A stretch of 64,000 nt of DNA from Chitinophagaceae bacterium (GTDB lineage Bacteria > Bacteroidota > Bacteroidia > Chitinophagales > Chitinophagaceae), in the NCBI GenBank assembly GCA_024707305.1, contig JANPZZ010000022.1:248001-312000 (forward strand). Direction: 5' to 3'. Below the pieces are notes generated by a model. That model ran no database searches and was not told the DNA's origin. It saw only the letters and a program-made list of their open reading frames with translations. This document shows positions 20,590 through 29,448 of the stretch, piece by piece; position 1 is the stretch's first letter, and the number at the start of each line of letters is the position of its first letter. The translations under genes were made by a program, and so were the position numbers.

Positions 20590-23043
20590 ATGCTCCGTAA
20601 AATTCACGTCCACACGTTTTTTATTATTTCCTTTTGCTTTTCTGCCAGTACGATTTTTGCGCAGGCTGATCTCACATTACGATTTGATAAGCCAGTAACT
20701 CATTTCACCGCGTCTGCTCCACTGGGCAATGGACGCCTGGGAGCGATGGTTTTTGGCAGTCCCGACCGCGAACGGATTGTGCTCAATGAAATTTCAATGT
20801 GGTCGGGAGGAATAGAAGATCCCAATAGAAAGGGCGCCTATCAATACCTGGGAGAGATTCGAAATCTTTTACTGCAGGATAAAAACAGGGAAGCACAGCA
20901 ACTCTTATCTCAACATTTTATTGCAGCAGGCAAAGGCTCGGGAAATGGGAATGGTAAGTCTGAAAAATACGGATCCTATCAAACGCTGGGTGATCTCTGG
21001 ATAAGCTGGCCTGATAGTGGGAAACGTTATGCTGATTATCGTCGCATTTTACAATTGGATGAAGCCATTTCCACAACCGAATGGACAAGAAATGGCATCA
21101 GGTATAAACAGGAAGTTTTGGTATCTGCGCCCTCACAGCAAATTGTGGTGAGATTGAAAGCGTCTAAACCCGGCGCGCTCAATTTTACAACGGGTCTTTA
21201 CAGAAAAGAAAATGCTACGATCATTACCAGAAAGTCGGGGGTAAACATGAAAGGCTTGCTGGAAGGAGGAAATGGAGATAAGGGGATTTCGTTTTATGCA
21301 ACATTGTCGGCAAGGACAACAGGTGGGAATACTCAAATAAAAGATGGACAGATAACAGTATCGAATGCTACAGAATGTATATTATTTATCCGTGCTGTCA
21401 CCAATATGAACTGGCCGGATGTTGAAAAACGGGGAAAGAATCCTGAGAGGATCATTGCGAAGCAGATATTAAAATACAAATCCCAAAACTGGGAACAAAT
21501 AAAAACGGAACACGTCAGCGATTTTCAATCGTTTTTTGAAAGATGCCGTTTACAGTTAAATGATTCTGACGCGGCCAAACATGATGCGCAGTTTCTGTCG
21601 CAGCGACTGGATGCATTTCAGGATGGCGAATCCGATCCATCACTCATTGCGATGTATTTTAATTTTGGTCGTTATCTGCTGATCTCCTCATCACGCGCGG
21701 GGAATTTGCCAGCAAACCTGCAGGGATTATGGGCGGAAGAATACCAGGCACCCTGGAATGGAGATTATCATATCAACATCAATCTGCAAATGAATTACTG
21801 GCTTGCCAATGCCTGTAACCTCCCCGAGAATCAGGAGCCATTGTTCAGGTTATTGAAACAAATGGCAAAAAACGGCAAAGCTACAGCGAAAGAATATTAC
21901 AATTCAAAAGGCTGGGTGGCACACGTGATCTATAATCCCTGGGGATTTACAGCACCCGGCGAGGGCGCCGAATGGGGCTCCACACTCACAGGTGGTGCGT
22001 GGCTGGCTACACATATTCTCGATTATTATGACTATTACCGCGACACAGCTTTTTTAAAAGAATACTATCCTGTTCTTCGCGAAGCATCTGTTTTTTATTC
22101 AGATATTTTGATAACGGAACCCAAAACCGGGTGGTTGGTTACAGCGCCATCCAACTCTCCAGAGAACGCTTTCCGGTTAGCTGATGGCACTATATCGAAC
22201 ACCTGTATGGGTCCCACGATCGATATGCAAACGGGAAGGCAGTTGTTGTTGGGAACAGCAATGGCTGCACGATTGTTGAAAGTAGACGGTTCCCTTGCAG
22301 ATAGTTTTTCAGCAAGGGCTGAGCGACTTGCTCCAAACCAGGTAAGTACTCGCACCGGTGCTTTAATGGAATGGCTTCAGGACTATGAAGAAGCTGAACC
22401 GCATCATCGTCATATATCCCATCTTTATGGATTACATCCTTTTGATGAAATCAATCCCTGGGATACACCAGATCTTGCTAAAGCTGCAAGGATTACGCTA
22501 GAAAGAAGGGGAGATGGCGGCACTGGCTGGAGTCGTGCATGGAAAATTGCATGCTGGTCAAGACTGGGTGATGGTGATCACGCATTAAAAATGTTGAAAC
22601 AATTACTGGTACCCGTCGGTTCGTCCAATGAAATTAATATGAACCAGGGTGCGGGCACCTATCCCAATCTTTTTGATGCACACCCGCCTTATCAGATAGA
22701 TGGAAACCTGGGCGCAACTGCCGCTATCGCTGAAATGTTATTGCAAAGCCATGGAAAAAATAACGTGCTACGCTTTCTGCCTGCACTGCCGAAAAGTTAT
22801 AACATGTTGGAAGGAAAAGTGAAGGGAATACGGGCACGGGATGGCTTTGAAATCAACATGGAATGGAAAGCCGGTCATTTAACCGCACTGGAAATAATTT
22901 CACATGCGGGCGCAACCTGTAACCTTGATCTGCCATCTTCCGTAGAAATTTATAGGGATAATTCGATGGTAGATGTAAAAAACGAAGGAGCTTACCTGAG
23001 TTTTTCAACTACGAAGGGTGTAAAATATACAGTAAAGCTATAG
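20590..23043 (+). CDS. GH95 family alpha-L-fucosidase (or alpha-L-galactosidase)
   Basis: This intact 817-residue protein has a Sec signal ending ASTIFAQ. The GH95 N-terminal beta domain contains [20 protein letters not shown] and [10 protein letters not shown]. The (alpha/alpha)6 catalytic domain contains [62 protein letters not shown] and [16 protein letters not shown]. These match inverting enzymes that remove terminal alpha-1,2-linked L-fucose or, in some plant-glycan members, L-galactose. It lies 57 bp after the DUF2231 cytochrome and 118 bp before GH29, completing a fucose-directed gene set. Confidence 0.92.
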   Translation: MLRKIHVHTFFIISFCFSASTIFAQADLTLRFDKPVTHFTASAPLGNGRLGAMVFGSPDRERIVLNEISMWSGGIEDPNRKGAYQYLGEIRNLLLQDKNREAQQLLSQHFIAAGKGSGNGNGKSEKYGSYQTLGDLWISWPDSGKRYADYRRILQLDEAISTTEWTRNGIRYKQEVLVSAPSQQIVVRLKASKPGALNFTTGLYRKENATIITRKSGVNMKGLLEGGNGDKGISFYATLSARTTGGNTQIKDGQITVSNATECILFIRAVTNMNWPDVEKRGKNPERIIAKQILKYKSQNWEQIKTEHVSDFQSFFERCRLQLNDSDAAKHDAQFLSQRLDAFQDGESDPSLIAMYFNFGRYLLISSSRAGNLPANLQGLWAEEYQAPWNGDYHININLQMNYWLANACNLPENQEPLFRLLKQMAKNGKATAKEYYNSKGWVAHVIYNPWGFTAPGEGAEWGSTLTGGAWLATHILDYYDYYRDTAFLKEYYPVLREASVFYSDILITEPKTGWLVTAPSNSPENAFRLADGTISNTCMGPTIDMQTGRQLLLGTAMAARLLKVDGSLADSFSARAERLAPNQVSTRTGALMEWLQDYEEAEPHHRHISHLYGLHPFDEINPWDTPDLAKAARITLERRGDGGTGWSRAWKIACWSRLGDGDHALKMLKQLLVPVGSSNEINMNQGAGTYPNLFDAHPPYQIDGNLGATAAIAEMLLQSHGKNNVLRFLPALPKSYNMLEGKVKGIRARDGFEINMEWKAGHLTALEIISHAGATCNLDLPSSVEIYRDNSMVDVKNEGAYLSFSTTKGVKYTVKL

Positions 23044-23161
23044 AATCCCAAAAAGCTCATTATTCGTGATTATCTTTAAGTGAGTGCAAATAATGGCAGA
23101 TGCGCAATGGTAAAAGTTGGAATGATATTAGTATCCCGCGTATCGACAAAAAAGTTAGCGT

Positions 23162-24581
23162 ATGAGAAAATGCCTTACTTCTATTTTGATGTTCGCTTGC
23201 GTTCTTCAAATGAATGCCCAGAAAGCGAAACAGGCGCTCCCCACAGCGCAGCAACTGGCATGGCACGACCTGGAATATTACTGGTTTATCCATTTTGGTC
23301 CCAATACTTTTACCGATAAAGAATGGGGACATGGTGATGAGCCGGCTGATGCATTTAATCCTACAGAGCTGGATTGCCGCCAATGGGCGCGACTGGCGAA
23401 GAAATCAGGTGCAAAAGGGATCATCCTTACCGCCAAACATCACGACGGTTTTTGTTTATGGCCCAGCCAGTTTTCGAAACATACCGTGCGCGAAAGCCAG
23501 TGGAAAGAAGGGAAAGGCGATGTGGTAAAAGATCTGATGGAGGCTTGTAAAGATGAAGGTTTAAAATTTGGGGTTTATTTATCGCCCTGGGATCGTAATC
23601 ATGAAAAGTACGGTACTCCCGAATACAACGATGTGTATGTGGCAAGTATGAAAGAACTGGTGCAACAATACGGACCGTTCTTTGAGTTCTGGTGGGATGG
23701 CGCAAATGGTGAAGGTCCAAATGGAAAAAAACAGGATTATGATTTTCGTCGCTTTGAGAACACAATGCGCGAAATAGCTCCAAACACAGTTGTTTTTAGC
23801 GACATCGGGCCCGACGTGCGTTGGGTGGGAAATGAAAATGGAATTGTTGGGAAAACAAACTGGAATTATCTGGATACGGCAGGTTTTAAAAGAGGCCTGG
23901 GTGCGCCACCCACTGATACACTCAACCAGGGAAATATCTGGGGTAAAAACTGGATTCCGGGCGAATGTGATGTAAGTATCAGACCCGGCTGGTTTTATCA
24001 TGCCGAAGAAGATGACAAAGTAAAAACGGCAGCACAGCTTTTTGATCTGTATCTGAAATCGGTTGGACGCGGCGCCAACTTTTTACTGAATGTACCGCCC
24101 GATCGTCGCGGGTTGATTCATGAAGTGGACAGTGCTTCACTCGTTGGTTTTGCAGAATTATTGAAAAAGAGTTTTGCCAACAACCTTGCACTTAAAGCGC
24201 GGAAAGAGCTGCACTATAAAATGGTGGTATATAATCGCGATTTTTTTGCAGACGGCAATCCTGAAACATCCGAATCGGTGAACGAATATAACCGTGCAAC
24301 CTACTGGCTGAAATTTGGACAGGAAACAGCTATTAATTGTGTAACACTAAGCGAAGCCATTGCGAAAGGCCAGCATATTATTAAAGGAAAAATTGTATTG
24401 GTAAATGGAACAAAGACTGTTCGTGAAATTGATTTTACAACCGTGGGAAGAAGAAGAATCTTAACCTTTCCCACTGAAAAAGTAAGCGCAATTCGTATTA
24501 TTATCCAGGATGCAAAAGATATACCTTCGCTGGCCGAAGTTGCGGTTTATAAAATTCCCGAAAACCTGATCGAAAAAATGA
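23162..24581 (+). CDS. GH29 alpha-L-fucosidase with C-terminal beta domain
   Basis: As read, this is the first half of a fused 878-codon frame. The signal peptide (SILMFACVLQMNAQ) precedes GH29 motifs YYWFIHFGPNTF, GIILTAKHHDGFCLWPS, KFGVYLSPWDRN, FFEFWWDGANG (expected nucleophile Asp), WYHAE-like GWFYHAEEDD and GANFLLNVPPDRRG. A discoidin-like C-terminal region follows. Removing one A from the six-A run at 24573-24578 creates a TGA at 24579-24581 after NLIEK, overlapping by 4 bp the ATG of the GH88 gene. I therefore end the gene here. It is a second, distinct fucosidase, different in subfamily from the one at 9934-11316. Confidence 0.88.
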
Positions 24582-25798
24582 GAAGTGTCCGTAGGTCGTT
24601 TAACCTTATCCTGGTAGCTCTTCTATTAAATTGTTTTTGCATTGATACCGCATTTGCGCAGGTGCAGGATGCGAAAATGGAAAAGCTGATTAAAGAAAAT
24701 ATGCAATTTGCCGCACGCCAGTATAAACTGCTTGCGAAAAATACACCTGCCGATCTGATGCCTCGCAATTTTAGCGAAAAGGATAAAAAACTTGTAACGT
24801 CCAATACCAGTTGGTGGACCAGCGGATTTTTCCCCGGCTCACTTTGGTATATTTATGAGTTTACCGGCGATACCGCAATAAGAGCCGAAGCGGAGCGACG
24901 ACTGGCAATTCTTGAGAAAGAGAAATATCATACGAAAGATCATGATCTGGGTTTCATGATTTTTTGCAGTTTTGGAAATGCATATCGTATTGCGGAAAAC
25001 GAATCCTATAAAGAAACGGTTCTCACCGCTTCCGAGACGTTGATCAAAAGATATCGTCCTGCCATTCGTGCCATACAATCATGGGATTCAGGTGGAAGGT
25101 TTACAACACCAGTCATCATCGATAATATGATGAACCTTGAAATGCTTTGCTGGGCCGCCGATGAATTGCGCGAACCAAAATACAAAGTGATTGCCATCGC
25201 GCATACGGAAACAACAAAGCGTGACTTTTATCGCGCTGATAATAGTGCCTTTCATGTTGTGGATTATGATTTGTCAAAAGGGGTGGTGCGTGAAAAAATG
25301 ACTGCACAGGGCGCAGCACCAGAATCGGCCTGGGCGCGTGGTCAGTCATGGGGACTGTATGGATTCACCATGATGTACCGTTGTACGAAAGAACCTGCTT
25401 ATTTGGAGCATGCGCGAAAGATTGCAAGATTTATCCTCGATCATCCGCGCCTGCCAAAAGACAAAATTCCCTATTGGGATTATGATGCAAAGGATATACC
25501 TAAAACTTATCGCGACGTTTCGGCTGCGGCTATTCTCGCGTCCGCTTTGTTGGACCTTGCGAAATATGTTGATGCCACAGAGCGTAATGAATATATCAAT
25601 ACCGCACGTACCATTCTTATCAACCTTTCGGGAAAGACTTACCGCAGCAAAGAAGGAGGCAATGCCGGTTTTTTGTTAAGGCATAGCGTAGGCGCCATTC
25701 CTTACAATTCCGAAGTGGATGTTTCGCTTACCTATGCTGATTATTATTTTCTCGAAGCATTAATGCGCTATCACAACTGGATGAATGACGAGAAATAA
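24578..25798 (+). CDS. GH88 unsaturated glucuronyl hydrolase
   Basis: The gene begins at the ATG at 24578 with its own signal peptide (LILVALLLNCFCIDTAFAQ), which would make no sense inside one longer protein. The 406-residue product shows GH88 (alpha/alpha)6 motifs: TSWWTSGFFPGSLW, HDLGFMIFCSFGNAY (catalytic Asp in HDLGF), IIDNMMNLEMLCWAA, WARGQSWGLYGFTMMYR, YRDVSAAAILASALL and VDVSLTYADYYFLEAL. These enzymes hydrolyse the 4,5-unsaturated uronic acid left by polysaccharide lyases. With the fucosidases it suggests a fucosylated, uronate-containing polysaccharide as target. No lyase gene is in this window. Confidence 0.9.
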   Translation: MRSVRRSFNLILVALLLNCFCIDTAFAQVQDAKMEKLIKENMQFAARQYKLLAKNTPADLMPRNFSEKDKKLVTSNTSWWTSGFFPGSLWYIYEFTGDTAIRAEAERRLAILEKEKYHTKDHDLGFMIFCSFGNAYRIAENESYKETVLTASETLIKRYRPAIRAIQSWDSGGRFTTPVIIDNMMNLEMLCWAADELREPKYKVIAIAHTETTKRDFYRADNSAFHVVDYDLSKGVVREKMTAQGAAPESAWARGQSWGLYGFTMMYRCTKEPAYLEHARKIARFILDHPRLPKDKIPYWDYDAKDIPKTYRDVSAAAILASALLDLAKYVDATERNEYINTARTILINLSGKTYRSKEGGNAGFLLRHSVGAIPYNSEVDVSLTYADYYFLEALMRYHNWMNDEK

Positions 25799-25800
25799 AA

Positions 25801-25826
25801 AAAACTGCGGGCGAACTCGCAGTTTT
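25801..25826. terminator. Bidirectional terminator between GH88 and enoyl-CoA hydratase genes
   Basis: A perfect 9-bp stem (AAAACTGCG / CGCAGTTTT) surrounds an 8-nt loop and lies between two convergent genes, with A/T tracts on both sides. Confidence 0.8.
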
Positions 25827-25849
25827 CTTATAGTAAAATATCTTAACAA

Positions 25850-26620
25850 CTAAAACTGTGCTTTTCTTTTCTCCAGAAATGCAGTTACACCTTCTTTCAT
25901 TTCAGCGGTGCCAAAGCATTCGCCAAACAAGCGAATTTCTTCTGCAAAACCATTCTTATTGTTGTCGTAAAGAGCATTAATGGCCTCAATAACCTTTCCC
26001 ACAGCTCCCGGCCCTTTACTCAGAATGGTAAGAAGCAATTTTCTTGATTCTTCAATGAGTGTTTCAGGTGATACAACATGATTCACCAGTCCTATTCGGT
26101 GAGCTTCTGTTGCATCAATCATATTCGCACTCATTATTAATTCGAGTGCTTTACCTTTTCCAACCAGTTGTGCCAGTCGTTGTGTACCGCCATAACCCGG
26201 AATGAGACCGAGGTTTACTTCAGGCTGCCCAAACTTTGCGTTTTGTGACGCCATGCGAATATGGCAGGCCATTGCGAGCTCGCAACCACCACCCAGCGCA
26301 AACCCATTCACTGCAGCTATAAAAGGTTTTGAAGAGTATTCAATTTTTGTAAAAACGTTATCCTGCCCAAGCTGGGCGAGCTCTGTACCCGTGGCAGGAT
26401 CGAGTGTAAGAAATTCGCTGATGTCGGCACCGGCAACAAAGGATTTAGGTCCTGCACCCGTAATTATCGCTCCGCCGATGGCGGGATCATTATTAATGGA
26501 ATCAATCACCTGGCCCAGCTCTTTAATAACAGTTTTATTGAGGGCATTCAGTTTATCTGGACGATTGATGGTAATTGTACAAATTCTTTCACTTGTTTCT
26601 GTCAACAGGCTCTGGTACAT
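25850..26620 (-). CDS. Enoyl-CoA hydratase/isomerase (crotonase family)
   Basis: The chosen start is the ATG at 26620 (MYQSLLTETSERICTITINRP), because upstream in-frame codons give a non-conserved tail. The 256-residue length is typical of short-chain enoyl-CoA hydratases. The oxyanion-hole segments are FVAGADISE and NGFALGGGCELAMACHIRMAS. The catalytic Glu lies in FGQPEVNLGLIPGYGGTQRL, and the second-Glu region of mitochondrial-type crotonases is present. It would hydrate 2-enoyl-CoA in beta-oxidation or butyrate-type pathways. It is a monocistronic gene flanked by terminators, and the exact substrate is not resolved. Confidence 0.9.
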   Translation of the reverse strand: MYQSLLTETSERICTITINRPDKLNALNKTVIKELGQVIDSINNDPAIGGAIITGAGPKSFVAGADISEFLTLDPATGTELAQLGQDNVFTKIEYSSKPFIAAVNGFALGGGCELAMACHIRMASQNAKFGQPEVNLGLIPGYGGTQRLAQLVGKGKALELIMSANMIDATEAHRIGLVNHVVSPETLIEESRKLLLTILSKGPGAVGKVIEAINALYDNNKNGFAEEIRLFGECFGTAEMKEGVTAFLEKRKAQF

Positions 26621-26696
26621 ATCGTTCTTTTTTTTCAAAAATAAGATGATTGATGGCGATGACAAAACAGGAACCGTATCGGCTATAAAATGAAAA

Positions 26697-26718
26697 GCTG
26701 CACCCCGGGGGATGCAGC
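26697..26718 (-). terminator. Rho-independent terminator of the 26795-27511 gene
   Basis: The stem GCTGCA-CCCC pairs with GGGG-TGCAGC. Read on the minus strand it is followed by TTTT. It lies about 77 bp after the stop of the hypothetical membrane protein gene. Confidence 0.7.
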
Positions 26719-26794
26719 ATATTATTAACCGTCCACGTTAATTATTTATCAGAAGCCTCAGGGGATATCAATCATCCTGATTGTGACGGTATTT

Positions 26795-27511
26795 TCAATT
26801 TTTTCCAGTGCCAAATTTATCCCAGAAAATTACCTTCACATCATAAAGTTCTTCCCATTCCATGGGTTCGCCTGTGGATATTGTGCAGCGCAGCATACGG
26901 GCGTCTTTTTGTTCAAAAATGTCATTTGATTTAAAGAGATCAGGCTCGTCCATGAGAACTTTTCCTTTCTTATCCGTGATGCGTAATGAACAGCCCACCG
27001 ATACATTTCCATCTTTTACAACGAGTCCATCCACGCCGTCATTGATCAGTTGAAAAGATTCGCCAATGGGGATATCATTGTGGTTCAGCACTTCGTCGTT
27101 CATAATCAGGAGACTTTTGCTGGGTTTCATTCCGGTATAACTGGTGCTGAGTCCTGTGTTGAGGTCTTTGTTTACGCCCGTCACAATTTGCCCGTTACAG
27201 GCATAGAGCAGGCTGCATAGAACGATGAGAAGCAGGGCTGGTCGCCAAACAATCCTGCAGGGGTTGAGGCGATGAACACTTTGTTGTTTGATGATCCATT
27301 TGGCTGCTTCAAAGCAACCCATGAAGAAACTCATGATAGCCCAGCCTGCGAAGATCATGCGGAGGAGGTGGGGAATATCTTCTGAAAATGAAAGTGGGAC
27401 TTCAAAGAAAATCAGTCGCGCCCAGGCGTAAACGGGCATTGAAAAACAAAGACTTATCAGTAGGCTGGTGCTGAAAAACCGGCGTACATGCGCAAATCTA
27501 TCGACTCTCAT
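26795..27511 (-). CDS. Hypothetical membrane protein with internal lipobox-like segment
   Basis: I do not recognise this 238-residue protein. The first 80 residues contain two hydrophobic helices (STSLLISLCFSMPVYAWARL and LLRMIFAGWAIMSFFMG). At about 92-106 a third hydrophobic stretch ends LLYACNGQ, which looks like a lipoprotein signal. A soluble beta-rich part follows, with IPIGESFQLINDGVDGL and a Trp-rich end. The arrangement could be a true three-helix protein, or two genes (small membrane protein plus lipoprotein) joined. No homopolymer slip obviously explains a fusion. Neighbouring genes give no functional hint. Confidence 0.6.
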   Translation of the reverse strand: MRVDRFAHVRRFFSTSLLISLCFSMPVYAWARLIFFEVPLSFSEDIPHLLRMIFAGWAIMSFFMGCFEAAKWIIKQQSVHRLNPCRIVWRPALLLIVLCSLLYACNGQIVTGVNKDLNTGLSTSYTGMKPSKSLLIMNDEVLNHNDIPIGESFQLINDGVDGLVVKDGNVSVGCSLRITDKKGKVLMDEPDLFKSNDIFEQKDARMLRCTISTGEPMEWEELYDVKVIFWDKFGTGKN

Positions 27512-27687
27512 AAAATGAACTTTTGGTAAGGTTTAGGAGTGCAAAGTTGCGGAGGAACATTTTCCCGGCGAAATAATATTGATTAAGGAGTTCGTTTGGT
27601 TGAGCGAAGTGCAGGTTTTGAGTACGGAACCGAGATTCGCCGCATCTTTAGCCCGGCCATTTTGTAAATTGCTACAAACTAAGCGAC

Positions 27688-27801
27688 ATGAGACGGATAT
27701 ATCTGATTATAGCTTTAGCCCTTTTGATTAGTGGCTGCAATTGTAATGACTCGTCCGACAAAGGCGCGGATGCAGAAGAGGTAAAAAAACGTGAGGCGTG
27801 A
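27688..27801 (+). CDS. Small putative lipoprotein (37 aa), possibly truncated by repeat
   Basis: The short frame starts MRRIYLIIALALLISGCNCND, a textbook lipoprotein signal with lipobox LISGC. It ends after KKREA at a TGA that lies inside the repeat module GTGAGGCGTGAG. A seven-A run just before the end (27783-27789) could hide a frameshift. The peptide may be a genuine mini-lipoprotein or the N-terminal remnant of a longer gene whose tail was replaced by repeats. Confidence 0.4.
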   Translation: MRRIYLIIALALLISGCNCNDSSDKGADAEEVKKREA

Positions 27802-27888
27802 GAATCGGCAAACGGCAAACGGCAAACGGCAAACGTGAAAGGAAATGTGGAAATATGCAAATGAGGAAATGTGAAAATGAGAAAATGT
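27789..27888. repeat. GGCAAAC heptamer array passing into AAATG octamers
   Basis: 27789-27836 holds CGTGAGGCGTGAG followed by four consecutive GGCAAAC units and CGTGAAA. From about 27840 the sequence changes into 8-mers of the type GGAAATGT/GAAAATGA. The first module is the one also seen at 8401-8520 and, inverted, at 14318-14392. Confidence 0.75.
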
Positions 27889-28260
27889 GCATGCACTCCT
27901 TATTGAATTGAAAGAAAGTTGCGCGTTCATTAACTCTGATAAGACCTCCGCGGGCTCTGCGTGACCTCGGCGGACTCTGCGTGAAAAAAGCGCGAGAGAG
28001 AATGAGAAAATGAGAAAATGTGAAAATGTGAAAATGAGGAAATGTGCAAATGTGCAAATGTGCCAATGTGTAAATGTGCATGCACTCCTTATTGAATTGA
28101 AAGAAAGCTGCGCGTTCATTAACTCTGATAAGACCTCCGCGGGCTCTGCGTGACCTCGGCGGACTCTGCGTGAAAAGAGCGCGAGAGAGAATGAGAAAAT
28201 GAGGAGATGTGCAAATGTGTAGATGTGCATGTATCCTTTTTAAATTGAACGGAAGCTGCG
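27889..28260. repeat. Long direct repeat (about 190 bp unit, two copies plus a partial third) with AAATG octamers between
   Basis: Units start with GCATGCACTCCTTATTGAAT at 27889 and again at 28078, and a diverged third starts near 28227. Each carries TTAACTCTGATAAGACCTCC, then two TCTGCGTGA modules, then GCGCGAGAGAGAATGAG. Octamer arrays (GAAAATGT, GCAAATGT) lie between copies. The TCTGCGTGA module reappears in complement in the 47.5-48.2 kb repeats. Apart from the small lipoprotein at 27688-27801 I see no gene in 27512-28397. Confidence 0.85.
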
Positions 28261-28261
28261 C

Positions 28262-28325
28262 GTCCCGAAGGGACGAAATATCTGCAGCAATTGAACACCG
28301 CCTCGCACCCGAGTCCCGAAGGGAC
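28262..28325. repeat. Two small palindromes GTCCCGAAGGGAC
   Basis: Identical 13-nt palindromes (5-bp stem, GAA loop) at 28262-28274 and 28313-28325 are each followed by GA(A/T)ATAT. They look like a short REP-type element. Confidence 0.7.
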
Positions 28326-28397
28326 GATATATGGATCCTGAAGTTTAGATGATTTGAAAAAACAGAATATTTATTATTATTAAACCAGACAGACAGA

Positions 28398-28985
28398 ATG
28401 CCAGCACCACTAGAAGATTTACAAATCGATCAGACCTTCGAAAAAATTTCTTTCGCCGATCTTTCCATTCAGGGAAAAGAATTTGAACAATGTGTTTTTA
28501 AGAATTGTGATTTATCGAACATCAATTTGACCGGCTGCATATTTATAGACTGTCAGTTTCAAAATTGCAATCTGAGTTTAGCGAAGTTGCATAAAGCCAG
28601 TTTTCAAAATGTAGAATTTGAAGGCTGCAAGATGTTAGGCTTGCGATTTGATTCCGGTAATACATTCGGATTATCATTCTCATTTAAAAATTGCACCCTG
28701 GATCATAGTTCATTTTATGGATTGAAAATAAAGAAGACAAATTTTACAAATTCCCAGTTGAAAGGTGTCGACTTTACAGACGGGTTTCTTGAATCATCTG
28801 ATTTTAGTTTTTCCGATTTGCTCGATGCTAAATTTGAGCGAACTAATCTCGAGAAATGTGACTTCAGTTCTGCGTATAATTTTTCAATTGACCCCGACAG
28901 TAACAAAATAAAAGAAGCCCGCTTTTCACTAGCGGGCCTCCCTGCATTATTGAGTAAGTATTCGATTAAGATTGTGGATGCGTGA
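28398..28985 (+). CDS. Pentapeptide-repeat protein
   Basis: This 195-residue protein has no signal peptide. Residues about 20-150 consist of five-residue repeats of the A(D/N)LXX type, seen in SFADLSIQGKEFEQCVFKNC, CDLSNINLTGCIFIDC and TNLEKCDFSSA, predicted to form a right-handed quadrilateral beta-helix. The C-terminal 40 residues (KEARFSLAGLPALLSKYSI) are the common capping end. Some members protect DNA gyrase from quinolones or toxins, but this end type is widespread and mostly of unknown role. It converges on the B12-binding gene (13 bp). Confidence 0.88.
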   Translation: MPAPLEDLQIDQTFEKISFADLSIQGKEFEQCVFKNCDLSNINLTGCIFIDCQFQNCNLSLAKLHKASFQNVEFEGCKMLGLRFDSGNTFGLSFSFKNCTLDHSSFYGLKIKKTNFTNSQLKGVDFTDGFLESSDFSFSDLLDAKFERTNLEKCDFSSAYNFSIDPDSNKIKEARFSLAGLPALLSKYSIKIVDA

Positions 28986-28998
28986 GATCGGATTTTTC

Positions 28999-29403
28999 TT
29001 AAAAATCCCTATGCTCTTTCACCCAATCGCGGATGTAGTTGGAGATATCAGATGTGGCCGTGCCGGGCGCAAATAATTTTCCGACACCCATATTTTGGAG
29101 GCTGGCCATGTCATCTTCAGGAATAATGCCGCCGCCGGTAAGCAATACATCATCCATCTCTTTCTCTTTCATTAAGGAGATAATCTTTGGGAAAACAGTC
29201 ATATGCGCACCGGACAGAATACTGATCCCGATTGCATCTACGTCTTCCTGCAACGCAGCATTCACCACCATTTCCGGTGTTTGACGCAGGCCGGTATAAA
29301 TGACTTCCATACCCGCATCACGCAGTGCCGTAGCAATCACTTTTGCACCACGGTCGTGACCATCGAGACCAACTTTAGCAACCAAAACTCTGAGAGGACG
29401 CAT
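28999..29403 (-). CDS. Stand-alone cobalamin B12-binding domain protein (methylmalonyl-CoA mutase C-terminal type)
   Basis: The 134 residues form a complete B12-binding Rossmann-like domain. The base-off/His-on motif is [14 protein letters not shown] (DxHxxG), followed by [16 protein letters not shown] and [12 protein letters not shown]. This matches the small subunit or C-terminal domain of methylmalonyl- or isobutyryl-CoA mutases. No catalytic mutase subunit is adjacent, so the partner must be encoded elsewhere. It ends close to gltX (45 bp upstream on the same strand) and may share its transcript. Confidence 0.9.
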   Translation of the reverse strand: MRPLRVLVAKVGLDGHDRGAKVIATALRDAGMEVIYTGLRQTPEMVVNAALQEDVDAIGISILSGAHMTVFPKIISLMKEKEMDDVLLTGGGIIPEDDMASLQNMGVGKLFAPGTATSDISNYIRDWVKEHRDF

Positions 29404-29448
29404 TGCAGTTTGACTTTAATATTGTGAGTTCAATTCAATAAATCCGGA

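Noticed and set aside
27715..28230. Minus-strand frame of 171 codons with an internal duplicated segment
   Set aside because: The duplication is the DNA-level direct repeat read as protein; the composition is low-complexity Phe/His/Ser and nothing matches a known family.
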